DNA of 64,000 nucleotides, taken from assembly GCF_018873765.1 (NCBI RefSeq), contig NC_057918.1, positions 8,626,862 through 8,690,861 of the forward strand. Direction: 5' to 3'. Every line of letters starts with the position of its first letter. Position 1 is the stretch's first letter. Positions 35,831 through 48,265 of the stretch are shown piece by piece. The translations under genes were made by a program, and so were the position numbers. A model generated the notes under the pieces. The model was not told the DNA's origin. It ran no database searches and was given only the letters and a program-made list of their open reading frames with translations. Source of the DNA: Telopea speciosissima. Taxonomy: Eukaryota > Streptophyta > Magnoliopsida > Proteales > Proteaceae.

Positions 35831-37485
35831 GAGAGTCTTTATTTCCGATCTCACTGTCCAAGAACCCTCTTATAGTCTTATAAGTGGATGACTGAAACCG
35901 ATCACCAATCCAAAGATATTAATAACCCTTCAGTATTGAATATTTAAAAAAAAAAAAAAAAACACCTAACAGCAAGTAGGGCTAGCTCATTCCTTTTTTC
36001 ACCTCTCCAGTGATCTGTAAATTGCAAAAGCTTAACCTCGTGGGAAAAAGTTGCCATGATGCTAGTGTGCAGTTTTTTTTTCATATGATTTTTTTTTCCT
36101 CTCTCCCCCCGCTTACTCTAAAAATGTGAATAATGATATTTTTTTCAAGACACCCCATTGGTGCGGCTTGTTACCTAGTGTGAAGAGTTTTGTTGATGTG
36201 ATGAAAAATTTCACAGAAGTAGCATTATGACTCCAATAATAATGCATCTTGGAGCATATAAATTATTGAGCTGATGTTCTTCGTGCCGCAGCACAACCTG
36301 TACCAAGACACATGGGTCTGCCATTTATAGGCAGGGTTATCATTTCACCAACCCCCATATGTCTAGGCGTAACCTCGACATAGAAAACATTTGGCCTAAA
36401 TTATTTTTAAGATCGATGATTGGCATAGTCGTTTTGTTTAAGTCTTTAATTGATGATCCACCAATTATGATTCCTATCCAGCCGGAATAAGCCAGATTTG
36501 ATTTGTCTAGAATCTGGATTGGTCTCGGCCGATTTAACCGATGCCATTCTATTTCCTCTAATGATGGAGGAAGAGGGGTGGCAACGGGCAGCGTGACTAG
36601 CAGGTAGTGCCCGACTTTGGGTGGGCCTAAGCTTAAGATTAATAGAAACAAAACGAAGATAAGATTGTTAATCTGATTGCTATAACATCCCCTGTTTTTC
36701 TCTGTTTCATATATTGGAATCTGGGAGTCTAGGACTTAAATCGGATAAAATCGTAAATTAACTATGTTCTCGCTCTTGGCCATGAATCTATATGACTTGA
36801 GAGTAAATTCAATGCAGAGCCCAACGGAATATGGTATTTATAGTTGATCCAGTTCTACTTACTCTTTATTTATTTATTTACTTTTTACATTTCAAAATAT
36901 TATGTACAAACTTTGGTTACCATATATGACTATATGAGCAACTATTTTTTTTTCTTTTTTTCTAATGGCTATATGCATAAATTGGTGAAGGGGGAACAAG
37001 CCACGTAAAAGGGTATTCTGAATTTCTGATAGTTGGATATGCAACGAATGGTGGTCAGAATTAGCCATGTGTGATATTATAGTTCTAAATTTAGTCATTT
37101 GCAAATAACCGTTAGCTCGATTAATTGGTGATTTATTGATTGAGTGCATGTCCTTGGAGGTCAAGGGATTGATTCTTCTAAATTACATATTGTGCCAAAA
37201 TGACATCCTTTTCTCCCTCTCAAAGAAAGGTGAGTGGGAGACATTGGATTCGTGAAGATTCTCTTTTATTTTTTTAAACTATTCCATCATTATCTTAGTT
37301 AATCATTTGAGTCAAGTAATGTTTAAAATAAAATAAATATGGGACGTGGCAAAAAGAGAGGGTAGTTGGAGAGAAATCTTATTCAATGTCATTGGAGAGG
37401 ATCAGGACTCGGACCGGTTACCTATTAAACCAATTCTCCTATACAAACAAAAAACTTATTTGATTAAAACAGTATTTAAATTTTA
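35831..37485. other. Spacer between WAT1 copies 1 and 2
   Basis: 3' flank of copy 1, an A run (35945-35961), then AT-rich DNA. No gene supported; the small open frames have no family match. Confidence 0.4.
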
Positions 37486-37867
37486 GGATAAATTACACGT
37501 CACCCTTTGGTTTTCAATCGAAACTCAGATCACCACATGGTTTTTAAAAAAACTCAAATCACCCTTAGTTTAAACCCAATATGACAAATTAGTTCCTACT
37601 GTTAGTTTTATGTTGTTAAGTGATGATGTCAGTCAGTTAAATAAATTTAAATTCCTAAACTACCCTTGACCAATGTTGAAGATGAAGGAAAGGTAGTATT
37701 ATAAATTTAATTCTAATGTTTTAGTACAAGGGTAAAATAATCCTTTCATACCAATAACTAATAGCAGGCTGACACCGTTACTATAGACGGGTGATTTGAG
37801 TTTTTTCACATACATGGGGGTGATTCAAGTTCCGTTTGAAAATCAGGGGGTGACGTGTAATTTATCC
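37486..37867. mobile_element. Mutator-like MITE with perfect 9-bp target duplication
   Basis: A 382-bp element with about 80-bp terminal inverted repeats starting GGATAAATTACACGTCACCC. TAAATTTTA flanks both sides (37477-37485 and 37868-37876). There is no coding frame. A second copy is at 46526-46909. It lies about 260 bp upstream of the WAT1 copy 2 start codon. Confidence 0.88.
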
Positions 37868-38127
37868 TAAATTTTAATATATAACGTATGTAACAATCGT
37901 AGTACTATATATCCAATGGTCAATACTAAATTAAATCAATCCAACAGTTTGCAGCCAGGCTGCATGGAAACTGCACCATCCACGCAAGGCACAAGGCGCA
38001 ACAGCGCAAGTGTAACCCGTTAGTGGGAATCGTCAATGTAAGCGATTCCAATTTCCCCCTATAGAATATTAGAATGGCTTAATTGCTTGAAGCAGCGGCG
38101 ACATACTGGTGAGGAAGGGGAGATCAG

Positions 38128-40983
38128 ATGAGGGAGATGGGTTTGAGGGGGTGTTTGAGGGATACAGTGCCGTTCGCTGCTATGGTTGCAGTGGAATGCA
38201 CCAACGTAGGCCTCAACACTCTGAGCAAAGCTGCGATGTCGAGAGGGATGAACACTTTTGTCTTCCTCACCTATTGTTATGGACTCGCCACTCTCTTCAT
38301 CCTCCCGCCTGCCTTCATCTCCCACAGGTCTTTTCTCTCTCACCTGTGAATAATTGATTAAATTTTCTCTTCATCGATCAGTTTATTTCTTGTTCTAATT
38401 GATTAATTTCTCTTTCTGGAAGGCAGAAGAGTGAATCGTCCAATCACTTTTTCGATTCTCTGTAAATTGTTACTCCTCGGTCTATTAGGGTAAACATACA
38501 AATCCTTATTCTCTGTAATTTTATTTGAATTTTAACAGAAATAAAAGAAAGAGAAATCCGTATCGCAACAAGAACAATTTGATTTTTTTTTCCCCCCCTC
38601 TTTCCCAATTTTTGGGGGACAGTTACTCGGGGCAGATCTTCTCATACACCGGCATCAGATACAGTTCTCCGACTCTCTCAGCGGCCATAAGCAACCTCGT
38701 TCCAGTTTTCACCTTTGTACTCGCCGTCATTTTCAGGATGGAAAAGCTAGAATTGAGAAGGTCAAGCAGTCAGGCAAAGTCCATAGGAGCCGTAGTCTCA
38801 ATTGCAGGGGCATTCGTAGTTACTCTCTATAGGGGCCAAACCATTTTGATGACACTTTCTACCTCTCCTGATCATCACCTTCTTCTTACCACCTCACCAT
38901 CTAACTGGGTCATTGGAGGGCTTTGCATCGCAACCAGTTCTATGTTGTTTGCTTTTTGGTACATATTACAGGTATATTACTCATCAACCACCGTTTCAAG
39001 AATCAGTAATGTGTTCCTTCGTTAAACTAAAGTGATTTTTTTTCTTCAGGCAACCATAGTGAAGGAGTACCCAGATGAGGTAACCGTAACCTGTATTTAC
39101 TCCTTCATTGTGACCATCGAGTCTGCAATCGTTTCTCTGAGCACAGAAAGAAATCCAAGTTCATGGAGTTTAAAGCCAGGCCTGGAGTTAATTACCATCT
39201 TCTATTCAGTAAGCCTAACACCCAACTTTTTTTTTTTGGGAAAATTGCATGATTAGCTACTTTTTGGGTTTTCATTTACAAAACTGTCCACCCTATGTTA
39301 TGTTTGAGTTAACAAAAATAAACAAAAACAAGTTTAGTTTTACAAAACTAGATAAAACAGTGACTCTCCTTCCTTCCTCGACAGTTCCCCTCTGAAAAAA
39401 TCTCTATTTTTTTTCCTCTATTACCTGGGATAGCAGAGAATGGCGGTGGCTGGGACAAGGGTAGGGTCGTAGGAAACGGAGGACGTCTGGGCGAGAAGGC
39501 AATTACAGGGGTAAAAATATCTAAAAAAGTAAATATGGGAGGGAGAGACACTATTTTGTCCAGTTTTGTAAACCTTAACTTGTCTTTGACTATTTTTGTT
39601 AACTCAAACATAAGGTAGACAATTTTGTAAATGAAAATCCAAAAATAGCTAATCATGTAATTTTCCCTTTTTTTTTTGATCTATTTCATTTTGAGGCCCA
39701 AATTACTTCATGGGCTGCCCATTAACTCCCCCCTCCAATGCTAACCCAGCTGAGCCCAGCCCAACTAACCCAATTGTTAAATATTGACCGGTTGGTTCAG
39801 TCTGCAATGACGAGATACACACCATTAAGCTATGATATATCTACACTAGATGCCCTTAACTTTTGGGGCTGGAGTTTGTATTTAGTCTGAAATAGATCAA
39901 CTGTGGATTCATCTCAGGCGGTTTTTGGGCCCACATTCAGCACGGCTATCCATACATGGTGTATTCACAAGAGGGGTCCGGTTTATGCTGCCATGTTCAG
40001 GCCATTGGGGATTGTCATTGCAGTTTTTATGGGTGTCCTCTTCCTTGGTGATACCCTTCATCTTGGAAGGTACAAAATTTTTCCATTCTATCCACTTAGT
40101 TACTCTTTCTCTACTCTTCTGTAGTTTCTTTTAAGGCTAGGTTTGATTGTCACTAAAGATAGGAAATTTCTGGTTAAAGAAACACACAAGAAAAATTATT
40201 TTATTTTTATTTTGTTGGGGGAAGGGGTGGGGGTAGAAGATCTCCTGGGCCCAAGGATTCAGTTCACAGAATTGGATCTGGTATCGGTCACAGCTGATAC
40301 CGATACAAAACCAATAGGTATTTGACACTGTCGATCTGAATCCGTTGAAAATTCAAAAACAGCACATTTTTGCCCGATACTAATTGATAACCCTAATTGA
40401 TACAGATACCTGAAACCATGCCTGGGCCAGTCCAGGCATCCGGACTAGAAATAGGGCCACATAGCCAAGCTAAGCTTGGTGGCAAATCACTGAATTAATC
40501 TCATTGGTTTTTGTCCCTGTTTTGGTTGGAGGGGTGTGTGCTATAGTTTTCTTCTTGGCAAAAGCTCTTCTCACCTATTGAGAAGGTAGAACCCTTTCTC
40601 CACTAACCCTATGATTAGATTCTTGAGTTATCATTACACTCCCACCCTATTGACGAAGTTGAAACTACCTTGCTCTTTAGCAATTTGACGGTATTGATGT
40701 CCATGGTGAAGGGATTCTTCTTTCACCGTGGGTGGTGGGAAACTCAGTCCTTTCTACATTATTCCGTTCCTTACATGAGGAATCCAAAATACAGCTTTAA
40801 TGATCACCATTTTGTCTTTAATTTTTCTCCTTTTTTTGCAGCATGTTTGGTTCAATGATAATCATTCTTGGGTTTTATGGAGTGATGTGGGGAAAATCAG
40901 AAGAAAATAAATTGGTTGACGATGAGGGAATCAATGGTCATGTATCTTCCGCTCAAAATGAACCTCTTTTGCCCAAACAATAA
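38128..40983 (+). CDS. WAT1-related transporter (UMAMIT), copy 2
   Basis: Six exons: 38128-38327, 38427-38489, 38623-38971, 39050-39208, 39918-40069 and 40842-40983. They total 1065 nt, giving 354 aa. EamA-family blocks include [54 protein letters not shown] and [20 protein letters not shown], ending near EPLLPKQ. Exon 3 here equals exons 3 plus 4 of the other two copies: the reading frame passes from VLAVIF to RMEKLELR with no intron. An in-frame second Met at residue 4 (38137) is an alternative start. Intron 4 contains a MULE-like MITE (39238-39667). Intron 5 holds GGTATCGG-type repeat remnants (about 40260-40430) ending in GAAACCATGCC. Substrate unknown; polytopic membrane location inferred from the family. 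Confidence 0.92.
39238..39667. mobile_element. MULE-like MITE in WAT1 copy 2 intron 4
   Basis: A 430-bp element with terminal inverted repeats longer than 100 bp starting GGGAAAATT(G/A)CATGATTAGC. Flanking nine-T runs (39229-39237, 39668-39676) fit a 9-bp target duplication but are low complexity. Non-coding interior. Confidence 0.75.
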
Positions 40984-42507
40984 GATTGAAGAAATATGGA
41001 ATTAAGGGGAAAGCTTGCTTCGTGTTGTAAAATTGTGAGGACCTCACAGCTTGCTTAGCATCCCATGATTGAGTATTTGGATCTTCATTTATAGATTGTT
41101 CCCACCAGAGGATTAATAAACTAAAATCCTCGTTGAACAGCATACATTTGTTTATAGAGAGCCAACGGATGATATCAAAGAGCAGAGAAGCAGAAAGGGA
41201 AGTTGGATCTGATCCTCAAAACAATTGTTAATTAGATTGTTATATTATCTCTCTTTCTTTTTTTTTTCTTCTTTTTTTTATAAATTCTAGGATTAAATTT
41301 GATGTAATCGCAAAAAATGAAGTTACAATTCATGTTATCCTTTCTCATCCGCGAATTAGCAGCGCTTAAGCTCTCGACTGTGAATCTGCAACCCTGCTCG
41401 ATGGATTAAGGCGCTAATAGGTTATCCAGTTCTAATTCAACTGCATTTCAAAATATTTTGTACATAGATTGATTTTTAGTGTTGAAGATTGAGGTTTTCT
41501 ATTCAGTAGTTTGGGTTGTGGGCTGCTTTCAAAGGGCGTTAAAAGTCCATAGGACTTGAGATCAGGAAGAGATGAGGATTATTAGGATCATTGTGAATTC
41601 TTTGTAAACACAAAGGGACAATGTAAGCCTTTCTTGGACATAGGCACCTTGTAGAACAAAGTATATCTTTATGTTGTAGGGACAAATCCAAATCTCAAGG
41701 ATGAGAAAGATATCGAAGAAAAGGATATGGAATTGAATACTTGGGATAGTTTGATGAGAAGGATAAGTCAATTGTTGGCTTCAATACGATTCATGCTTTC
41801 ATCCAAAAAAAGGGGGTAGAGGTGTCATTTCATATGGAGAGGAGAGGTAGACTCATGGAAGTGTTGGTGTAAACCACACGCTCATACAGAGTTCTTAATG
41901 TGGGACATTGACAATAATTTTTACCAAAAAAAAAAAAGGAAGAATGTTTTTTGTGCCAGGGGCGAAGACTGTGCCTAGACCCATAGGGGTGGCTGAAATG
42001 ACCATCCTGTCCCCCAAATAGCAGGCCCATGTGTCTGGCAGAAGGCTGTGCTACGGCACAGAGAACATCACTCCCAAAAAAAAATATATTGACACTCGGA
42101 CAAACAAATGAGTTTATTTGTTGAATGTGGGATCCAATCATTGCTCATTAATTAGTCATCTGCCATATGCCCAAATGGAAATAAAGAAGAAAAGATCAGC
42201 ATATATTTCTTTCGGGAAGCAGTTTTGTGTATCACACACTCTCATGTGTCTATCTCTCTCTTCATTAAAATAAAGGGGCAAAAATGTCTTTTCACATGGG
42301 GAGGAAAAACATAGACCAATGGGAATGCTGGCATAGGCCACACTCCCGGACGGAAAACTTCTTCCCATTTCTTTAATAATATCTATTTGCAACTTGGTAA
42401 TTAGAGAAAGAAGAGATCGTCAGAGCCCATTGAAGAAAGAAACCAACCCCTGCCCTTTTATTTTCTGTCCTCCCACTTCCCAGGCAGAGAGACTCAGAAA
42501 GGGAGAG
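40984..42507. other. Spacer between WAT1 copies 2 and 3, with repeats
   Basis: 3' flank of copy 2, then AT-rich DNA. About 41818-41900 and 42235-42375 resemble the terminal-repeat family of 45406-45556 (CATATGGAGAGGAGAGGTAG, GGCATAGGCCACACTCCCGG). About 41945-42070 is a GC-rich patch with GTGCCTAGACCCATAGGGG and AAATGACCATCCTG. No gene is supported apart from the 5' UTR of copy 3. Confidence 0.45.
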
Positions 42508-45391
42508 ATGGTTTGGAATCTGAACATGAGACTGAATTTGAAGAAGAATGGGAGGGGAGTGATGCCATTTGCAGGGATGGTGATGGTGGAGTGCTTGGAT
42601 GTGGGAATGACCACACTGAGCAAAGCAGCCATGTCGAGAGGGATGAGTCACTATGTCTTCGTCTTCTACTCCAACGCCCTCGCCACCCTCATCCTTCTCC
42701 CTCTCTCCTTCCTCCTCTTTCCCAGGTGAGCTTTCCCCCCTCCCCCTTTCTAATACAGTGTTACTACTAGTTGAATCCATCAATTCGGCTTTCTTTTCTC
42801 TTTTCCTTTTTGATATAAAAAGTAAAACAAAACAGTATGAACTAACATCGTCGTCTACTCCTTCAATTTCGTCTCTTGTAATTTGCAGGTCAAATAGGCC
42901 TCCTCTTACCTTCTCTCTCATCTGTAGATTCTTCCTCCTAGGGCTTGTTGGGTTTGTATACAATCGCCTTCTGAACAACTTTTCCTTTTGAATCTGCTGT
43001 GAATTTTGTTATTCCTTAATTCTTTTGAGAAACAAATTAAACTTTAGATCCATGGGAGAAGTTACTTTTATTAATTATTTTGCAGGATAACCCTGATGCA
43101 GAACTGTGTTTTCACTGGCATAAACTTGAGTTCCCCTACTCTTGGCTCTGCTTTGAGCAACTTGGTCCCGGCTTTTACCTTCATTCTTGCAGTTATTTGC
43201 AGGTTAATTCACCCCCTTCAATGCTCCAAATTCATGTCTTTGTCTTCACTTTTGTTAAAATACTGTATCTTGTTTGTTTTGACTTTTATCATCTAGCATC
43301 AAATGCACAATTTATTAGCACAAACATACAGATTTGGGAGAAATAAGAAAGGATTTTGTGATTTTCTGTTTTGTTAAAGAGTTGAAAAGGTGGATTTTAG
43401 AAGCTCAGGTAGCCAATTGAGAATATTGGGTTCCGTAGTATCAATCTCAGGAGCATTGGTAGTAATACTCAACAAGGGCCCTTCCATTGGAACAACACAG
43501 TCATCCCCTCCTTCTCACAACATTCCTGCTTCCTCCAATACCAATTACTTGGTGGCGAGCAATTGGGTCCTTGGGGGTTTATTCTTGGGAGCTGCATCTT
43601 TCTCTATCTCGATATGGCACACACTTCAGGTACTGCAACTCCAATACTGAAAATTAATTAAGGAATAGAAGGCTTTCATCTTAATCTTATTGGTGGGTAA
43701 TGATCAATAATACCCAATCTTGGTTTTCTACTACAGGCAGCAACTCTGAAGAAATACCCAGTAGAGATGATCGTAGTGTCCTTCAATAGCTTTTTTGGAA
43801 CCATTCAATGTGCAATAGTTGCTTTGATCTTGGAAAGAAACCCAACTGCTTGGACTCTAAAACCTGATTTGGAGCTCCTTTCCATTTTCTACTCGGTAAG
43901 AAAAAACAAAACAATGATGCCCTAAGTTTAAAACCCATTCTTTTCTGTTTTTTTTTTTTTTGAAGTAATCCAAGACTAAAAGTCGTCATTCGTTCTCTGA
44001 TCTGTGTTCTTATCGATCGGTACTTGCAGGCTGTGATTGGAAGTGTGGTGACTCCTTGTGTACTGACTTGGTGCATACACGAGAAGGGCCCTGTGTTTGT
44101 TGCCATGTTTAAGCCTCTGGGGATTGCCATCGCTGCATTGATGGGTTCCATGTTCCTCGGTGATACTCTCTATCTCGGAAGGTGCAGACTCTATTATTTT
44201 CTCTGTTTTATGTTTTGTTTTTGCCTTTTGAATTAGTATAGATATTACTCAAGGCCGTGTTTGGATACCACGGTCAATGAAAATGATTTATTTACCCCCA
44301 AAAAAAAAAACGAAAATGATTTGGTTGCATTTTGCATAATCATTTGAGAAATGATTGCCTCAATGCCTCACCTGAGTAACCCAACAAAAATGGAGAAGTT
44401 TTCCTTCACCGCATGGTAAAGGTTCAGCCACCATTATAAGGGTGTACAAATCCTTGTAGGGTTTTAGTATATTTTCCAAAATACATTCTTGATACTCTCT
44501 CGCGCAAGCATCTAAAGTTCCTCGGTGAATAGATCACCGTGGTTTTAAGGAAGACCATCCAAAAACATATTCATTAATTGAATTTACTTAGATATCCTTA
44601 GATGTATTTTAATTTTTCATGTGATTCGATTTAGGTGAGTTAACAACCGACTGGAGATGTGATCACTTATTCTAAGGGTATTTTTGTAATAATTTTTATC
44701 CACCTTGTGTTTACGAAGGGAGTTGTCTGAGTTAGCAGAATAGGAGAGTACACTAATGAGGAGCGATGAAATGATTTCGTAAGTAAAAAGCTAGAGATGC
44801 GATATTGTTTCATATGAAAATGAGAGGATGGTAACCTTGTGGTTGGCTCAAGAACCTTTTCCTATTTAAAAAATACCCTTAGACCCAAATAAAATAATTT
44901 CATTACATGTGGTTTCTAAACGCAGTATAGGACTGCTATTAGTATGTAACTCGTGGGATATATTATAATATCATTACCGAGGGCAGACTGATATATTTAT
45001 TTAAGAATTAAAAAAAAAAAAGAATCTTTATCTTGAAAATCTAAAAATGATTGCATTATTTTATAATATTTGGTTAACACGTACTCTTCCCAAGCACTTT
45101 ATTTTTATTGATTTTAGGAGTACAATAGTAGATGGTATAGTAACAATTTTATTTTTATATATTTTATAGAATAAAGAAATTTTATTATTATTTTATATAA
45201 TTGTTTGTGTGTATATATGCAGCGTTGTTGGAGCAATAATAATTGTTATAGGATTTCACGGCGTGATATGGGGACAATCAAAGGAAGAAAAAAGGATTAC
45301 AAAAGCAGAAGATGATGATGATGCTGGAATTGAGAGCTCGGTGGTATCTATTGAGAAGGCTCCTCTCTTGCAAAAATACAGAGAAGTATAA
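42508..45391 (+). CDS. WAT1-related transporter (UMAMIT), copy 3
   Basis: Seven exons: 42508-42725, 42889-42951, 43086-43202, 43380-43629, 43737-43895, 44030-44181 and 45223-45391. They total 1128 nt, giving 375 aa. EamA-family blocks are [56 protein letters not shown] and [20 protein letters not shown]. Exon sizes 63, 117, 159 and 152 equal those of copy 1, which supports recent duplication from one ancestor. The C-terminal tail has a D/E-rich run (EDDDDAGIE) and EKAPLL, an acidic dileucine-type pattern. Intron 6 (1.0 kb) is AT-rich. The ATG at 42508 was chosen because upstream in-frame codons lack another ATG. Substrate unknown. Confidence 0.92.
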
Positions 45392-45405
45392 GAAAAGGGA
45401 AGTAG

Positions 45406-45556
45406 TGTTCTATCTACGAGTGTGGCCTTCACTAATGCTCCCATGTGTTTATCTCTATTCTCGTCAAAATAGGAGACAAAGGTGTCCTTCTATATGAAAA
45501 AGAGAGAGATACATTCGTGGAAGTGCTGGCGTAACTCACACTCCCGAACAAGAAAT
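45406..45556. mobile_element. Small TIR repeat behind WAT1 copy 3
   Basis: TTCTATCTACGAGTGTGGCC at the left pairs with CACACTCCCGAACAAGAA at the right. Between them ATGCTCCCATGTGTTTATCT pairs with AGATACATTCGTGGAAGTGC. Related pieces lie at about 41818-41900, 42235-42375 and 61365-61500. Confidence 0.55.
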
Positions 45557-46525
45557 TTTTTTCCCATAAAAAAAAAACAACACGCTAGCATCGATTTTCC
45601 CATGCAAAAAACTCTAGCACCCCATTTAAAGCGTCTTACAATCCCTGTTATTATGATGGGTTTTTCGTAATAACCCCCAACCCCCGAAATTGTCTCCCCA
45701 TTGAAAGTTTTAGTACTTTGTACATCTTTTAGGTGATCCTAATCCATATTCTAATCTAAAGGCCACTCTCACAGGATTAAGGATTCCAGCCTAACAAGTA
45801 CACATATACTTGGGTGTCTTCTTATTTAATTTTATTAAAATTTATTTTTTTAAGTGTTTGTATAAAACAAAACAGGCATTATTTTGACACATGTTTAAAT
45901 TTTGAGTAGAATTAGTATTTCTTTGCATGCATGGGTGGAAAAAGGTTTTACCTGGGAACAATGAAGAAAAAAAAATCTACCTTCTTCTAAGGGTATCAAT
46001 CTTGGACTAGAACTGAGAATCGGTCGAAATCAATCTACTAGGAATAAAAAATAACCCACCTAATAGTTTATTAGTCTGATTTCGGATTCAGTAATTAAGT
46101 TATTGATCTCCCAACGGTTCTAAAACCAATATACTAACTAGAAATTGTGGGATAGGAACCAATGGACCCGAAACAAATCCACATCCTTACTATATATATT
46201 ATATAATTCTTAAGACTGAAAGTCATGAGAACTAAGATCAAGACCTTTATTTTTCAGTCTTTCAATTTTGATTGATACCTCTTGTCTCATATACTTTCCA
46301 AGGATTTGACTGTTAATTTAAATGTCCATTTGGGAATGCTAACTTAATAACATGGCTTAAAACAATTCTCATAATGGTGGTGCTCTTACCAGCATCCCTC
46401 CAGCTTTCCATACCTTTTTGGTATTGAACGCATTGTGTAGTTACAACCCTTCAAATTATGTTTGAGCCTCTGTAAAAATCGAACCCACCCCATATTGGCA
46501 TTTTTATCACAAAAAAAAAAAAAGA
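45557..46525. other. Intergenic, nothing recognised
   Basis: AT-rich spacer between WAT1 copy 3 and the 3' end of DEG9. No gene or structured repeat seen. Confidence 0.4.
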
Positions 46526-46909
46526 AGATAAATTACACGTCACCCCTAGTTTTCAAACGAAACTCAAATCACCCCTTGGTTTTTGAAAAAACTCAAATCA
46601 CCCTCTGATTTAGACCCCAATATGGCAAATTAGTTTCTACCGTTAGTTTTATACTATTAAGTGATGATATTAGTCAATTAAATAAATTTAAATTCCTAAA
46701 CTACCCTTGATCAATGTTGAAGATGAAAGACGGGTAGTATTGTAAATTTAATTCTAATGTTCTAGTACAAGAGTAAAATAGTCCTTTCACACCAAAAACT
46801 AACAACATACTAATATCGTTACTGAAGAGAGGATGATTTAAGTTTTTTCAAAAACCAAGGGGTAATCTGAGTTTCATTTGAAAACCAGGGAATGATGTGT
46901 AATTTATCC
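46526..46909. mobile_element. Second copy of the 9-bp-TSD Mutator-like MITE
   Basis: Matches 37486-37867 along its length: GATAAATTACACGTCACCCC, CTACCGTTAGTTTTATA, CCTAAACTACCCTTGA and the inverted end TGTGTAATTTATCC. It sits in an A-rich site, so the target duplication is unclear. Confidence 0.8.
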
Positions 46910-47284
46910 CAAAAAAATTATATACTGCCATTTCCCCTTGGTTTCAACAATTCATTTCCATTCAATCATTTTTTAAAAAGCACTGTTTTTTGTTGATTTT
47001 TAGACCTATAGGTTTCCACTTGGTCTGTTTAAGCTGAAACTTTGACATGAATGTAGAAGACCTTGGGAGCTACCTATCCACAACTTTTCTGCTTCATACA
47101 ACACGTGGCTGATTTTAAGCTGTCCAGGGAGCCTCCCTACGTGGCCCGTCTAGGGAAACCTCTCCCATATTGGTAAAACTAGAAAATAATTAAACATAAG
47201 ACCGAGTTTCCAGATGGTGTAGAAGGGTATCACTTTATAGTGGGGTATTAGAGGAATAATAATGCCTTTAGAATAATGGTTGTA

Positions 47285-47447
47285 CGGATCTTTATCAGTT
47301 CCATTTCTCTGCCCGATTCATTTCCCCAAATCCCTCTAATAAGAGAGTGGAAATAACCACCCTACCCCTGCCCGGGTGGGTTCCACCCCTCTCCTATTAG
47401 GACTTAGAGAACTGAACCAAGCAGGAAATGGAACAGAGAATTTTCTG
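47285..47447. mobile_element. hAT-like MITE
   Basis: TGGTTGTA is duplicated on both sides (47277-47284 and 47448-47455; the next base, C, also matches). Imperfect inverted ends: CGGATCTTTATCAGTTCC at the left, and CAGAAAATTCTCTGTTCC in complement at the right, followed by shared CATTTC and CTAAGTCC/CCAAATCCC blocks. An 8-bp target and CAG-type ends suggest hAT. Confidence 0.7.
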
Positions 47448-47455
47448 TGGTTGTA

Positions 47456-48265
47456 CCTTATTCTACTGGTGATGGAAAACTTTTGCCTTTTCACTTATAT
47501 GCTTGATAAGGAACCTTAACCTAATTGCCCCAAATGCAATGCGAGAGCAAAAGCTAGAATAGATTAACTCAAGATCGCAACTACATCAGGGTTCTAGTTA
47601 GCTTGAAACACATGGAACCGGTCCAAATTACTTAAATTGGTATTTTGTTGATACTTGACAGCAATTAGAACATCCCCTCCGTTGGCACCCCTCTCCCACA
47701 GCCTCTCTCCTGCGTACCCCCCCCCACCCTCCCCTCTACTGTGAGCCACCTCCCCCACAAGCTACAACCCACTCCCCTCTCCCCCCCTCAGAAGACCGAA
47801 GAGCATGCTAGTGTGCATACATTTCAGTATCTCCCATCCTCTTTACAAAAGAATACAATAAAAATCCAAAGCAAAGTGATAGAAATACAATACAGAAACT
47901 CTGCATTTTTTGAACTTGAGAATTTGAATAAAATGGCTGAATAAACTTTCCTACTAAAATCAACATTTCCTATTGTATGGTCCGCTGGATACATATTGCT
48001 AGATAAAATCAACCCTATACTAAAGTTCTTTCATCAAAAACATTATACTAAATGTCATACAAAACATTATACTAAATTTCATACAGAACATTATACTAAA
48101 ACATTAATGTGTCAGGAGCATTATTACCCAACATTAGCTCATAATTTTACCTTCTTATTTTGACTAATTCCAAGATTCTACCAGCCGAGAGCTACTGAGT
48201 ACTATATTCTCCAATTGGTGGTTCTACAAAAGAACGATTCCAAGCACCTTCACCACTCTGCTAGA
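47456..48265. other. 3' flank of DEG9
   Basis: C-rich runs at about 47718-47740 and 47770-47790, then AT-rich DNA with a repeated CATTATACTAAA motif (48039-48100). Probably the DEG9 3' UTR near 48265. No gene. Confidence 0.45.

Noticed and set aside
42373..42978. 201-residue minus-strand open frame
   Set aside because: Antisense to exons 1-2 of WAT1 copy 3 and spans its intron; no family motif.
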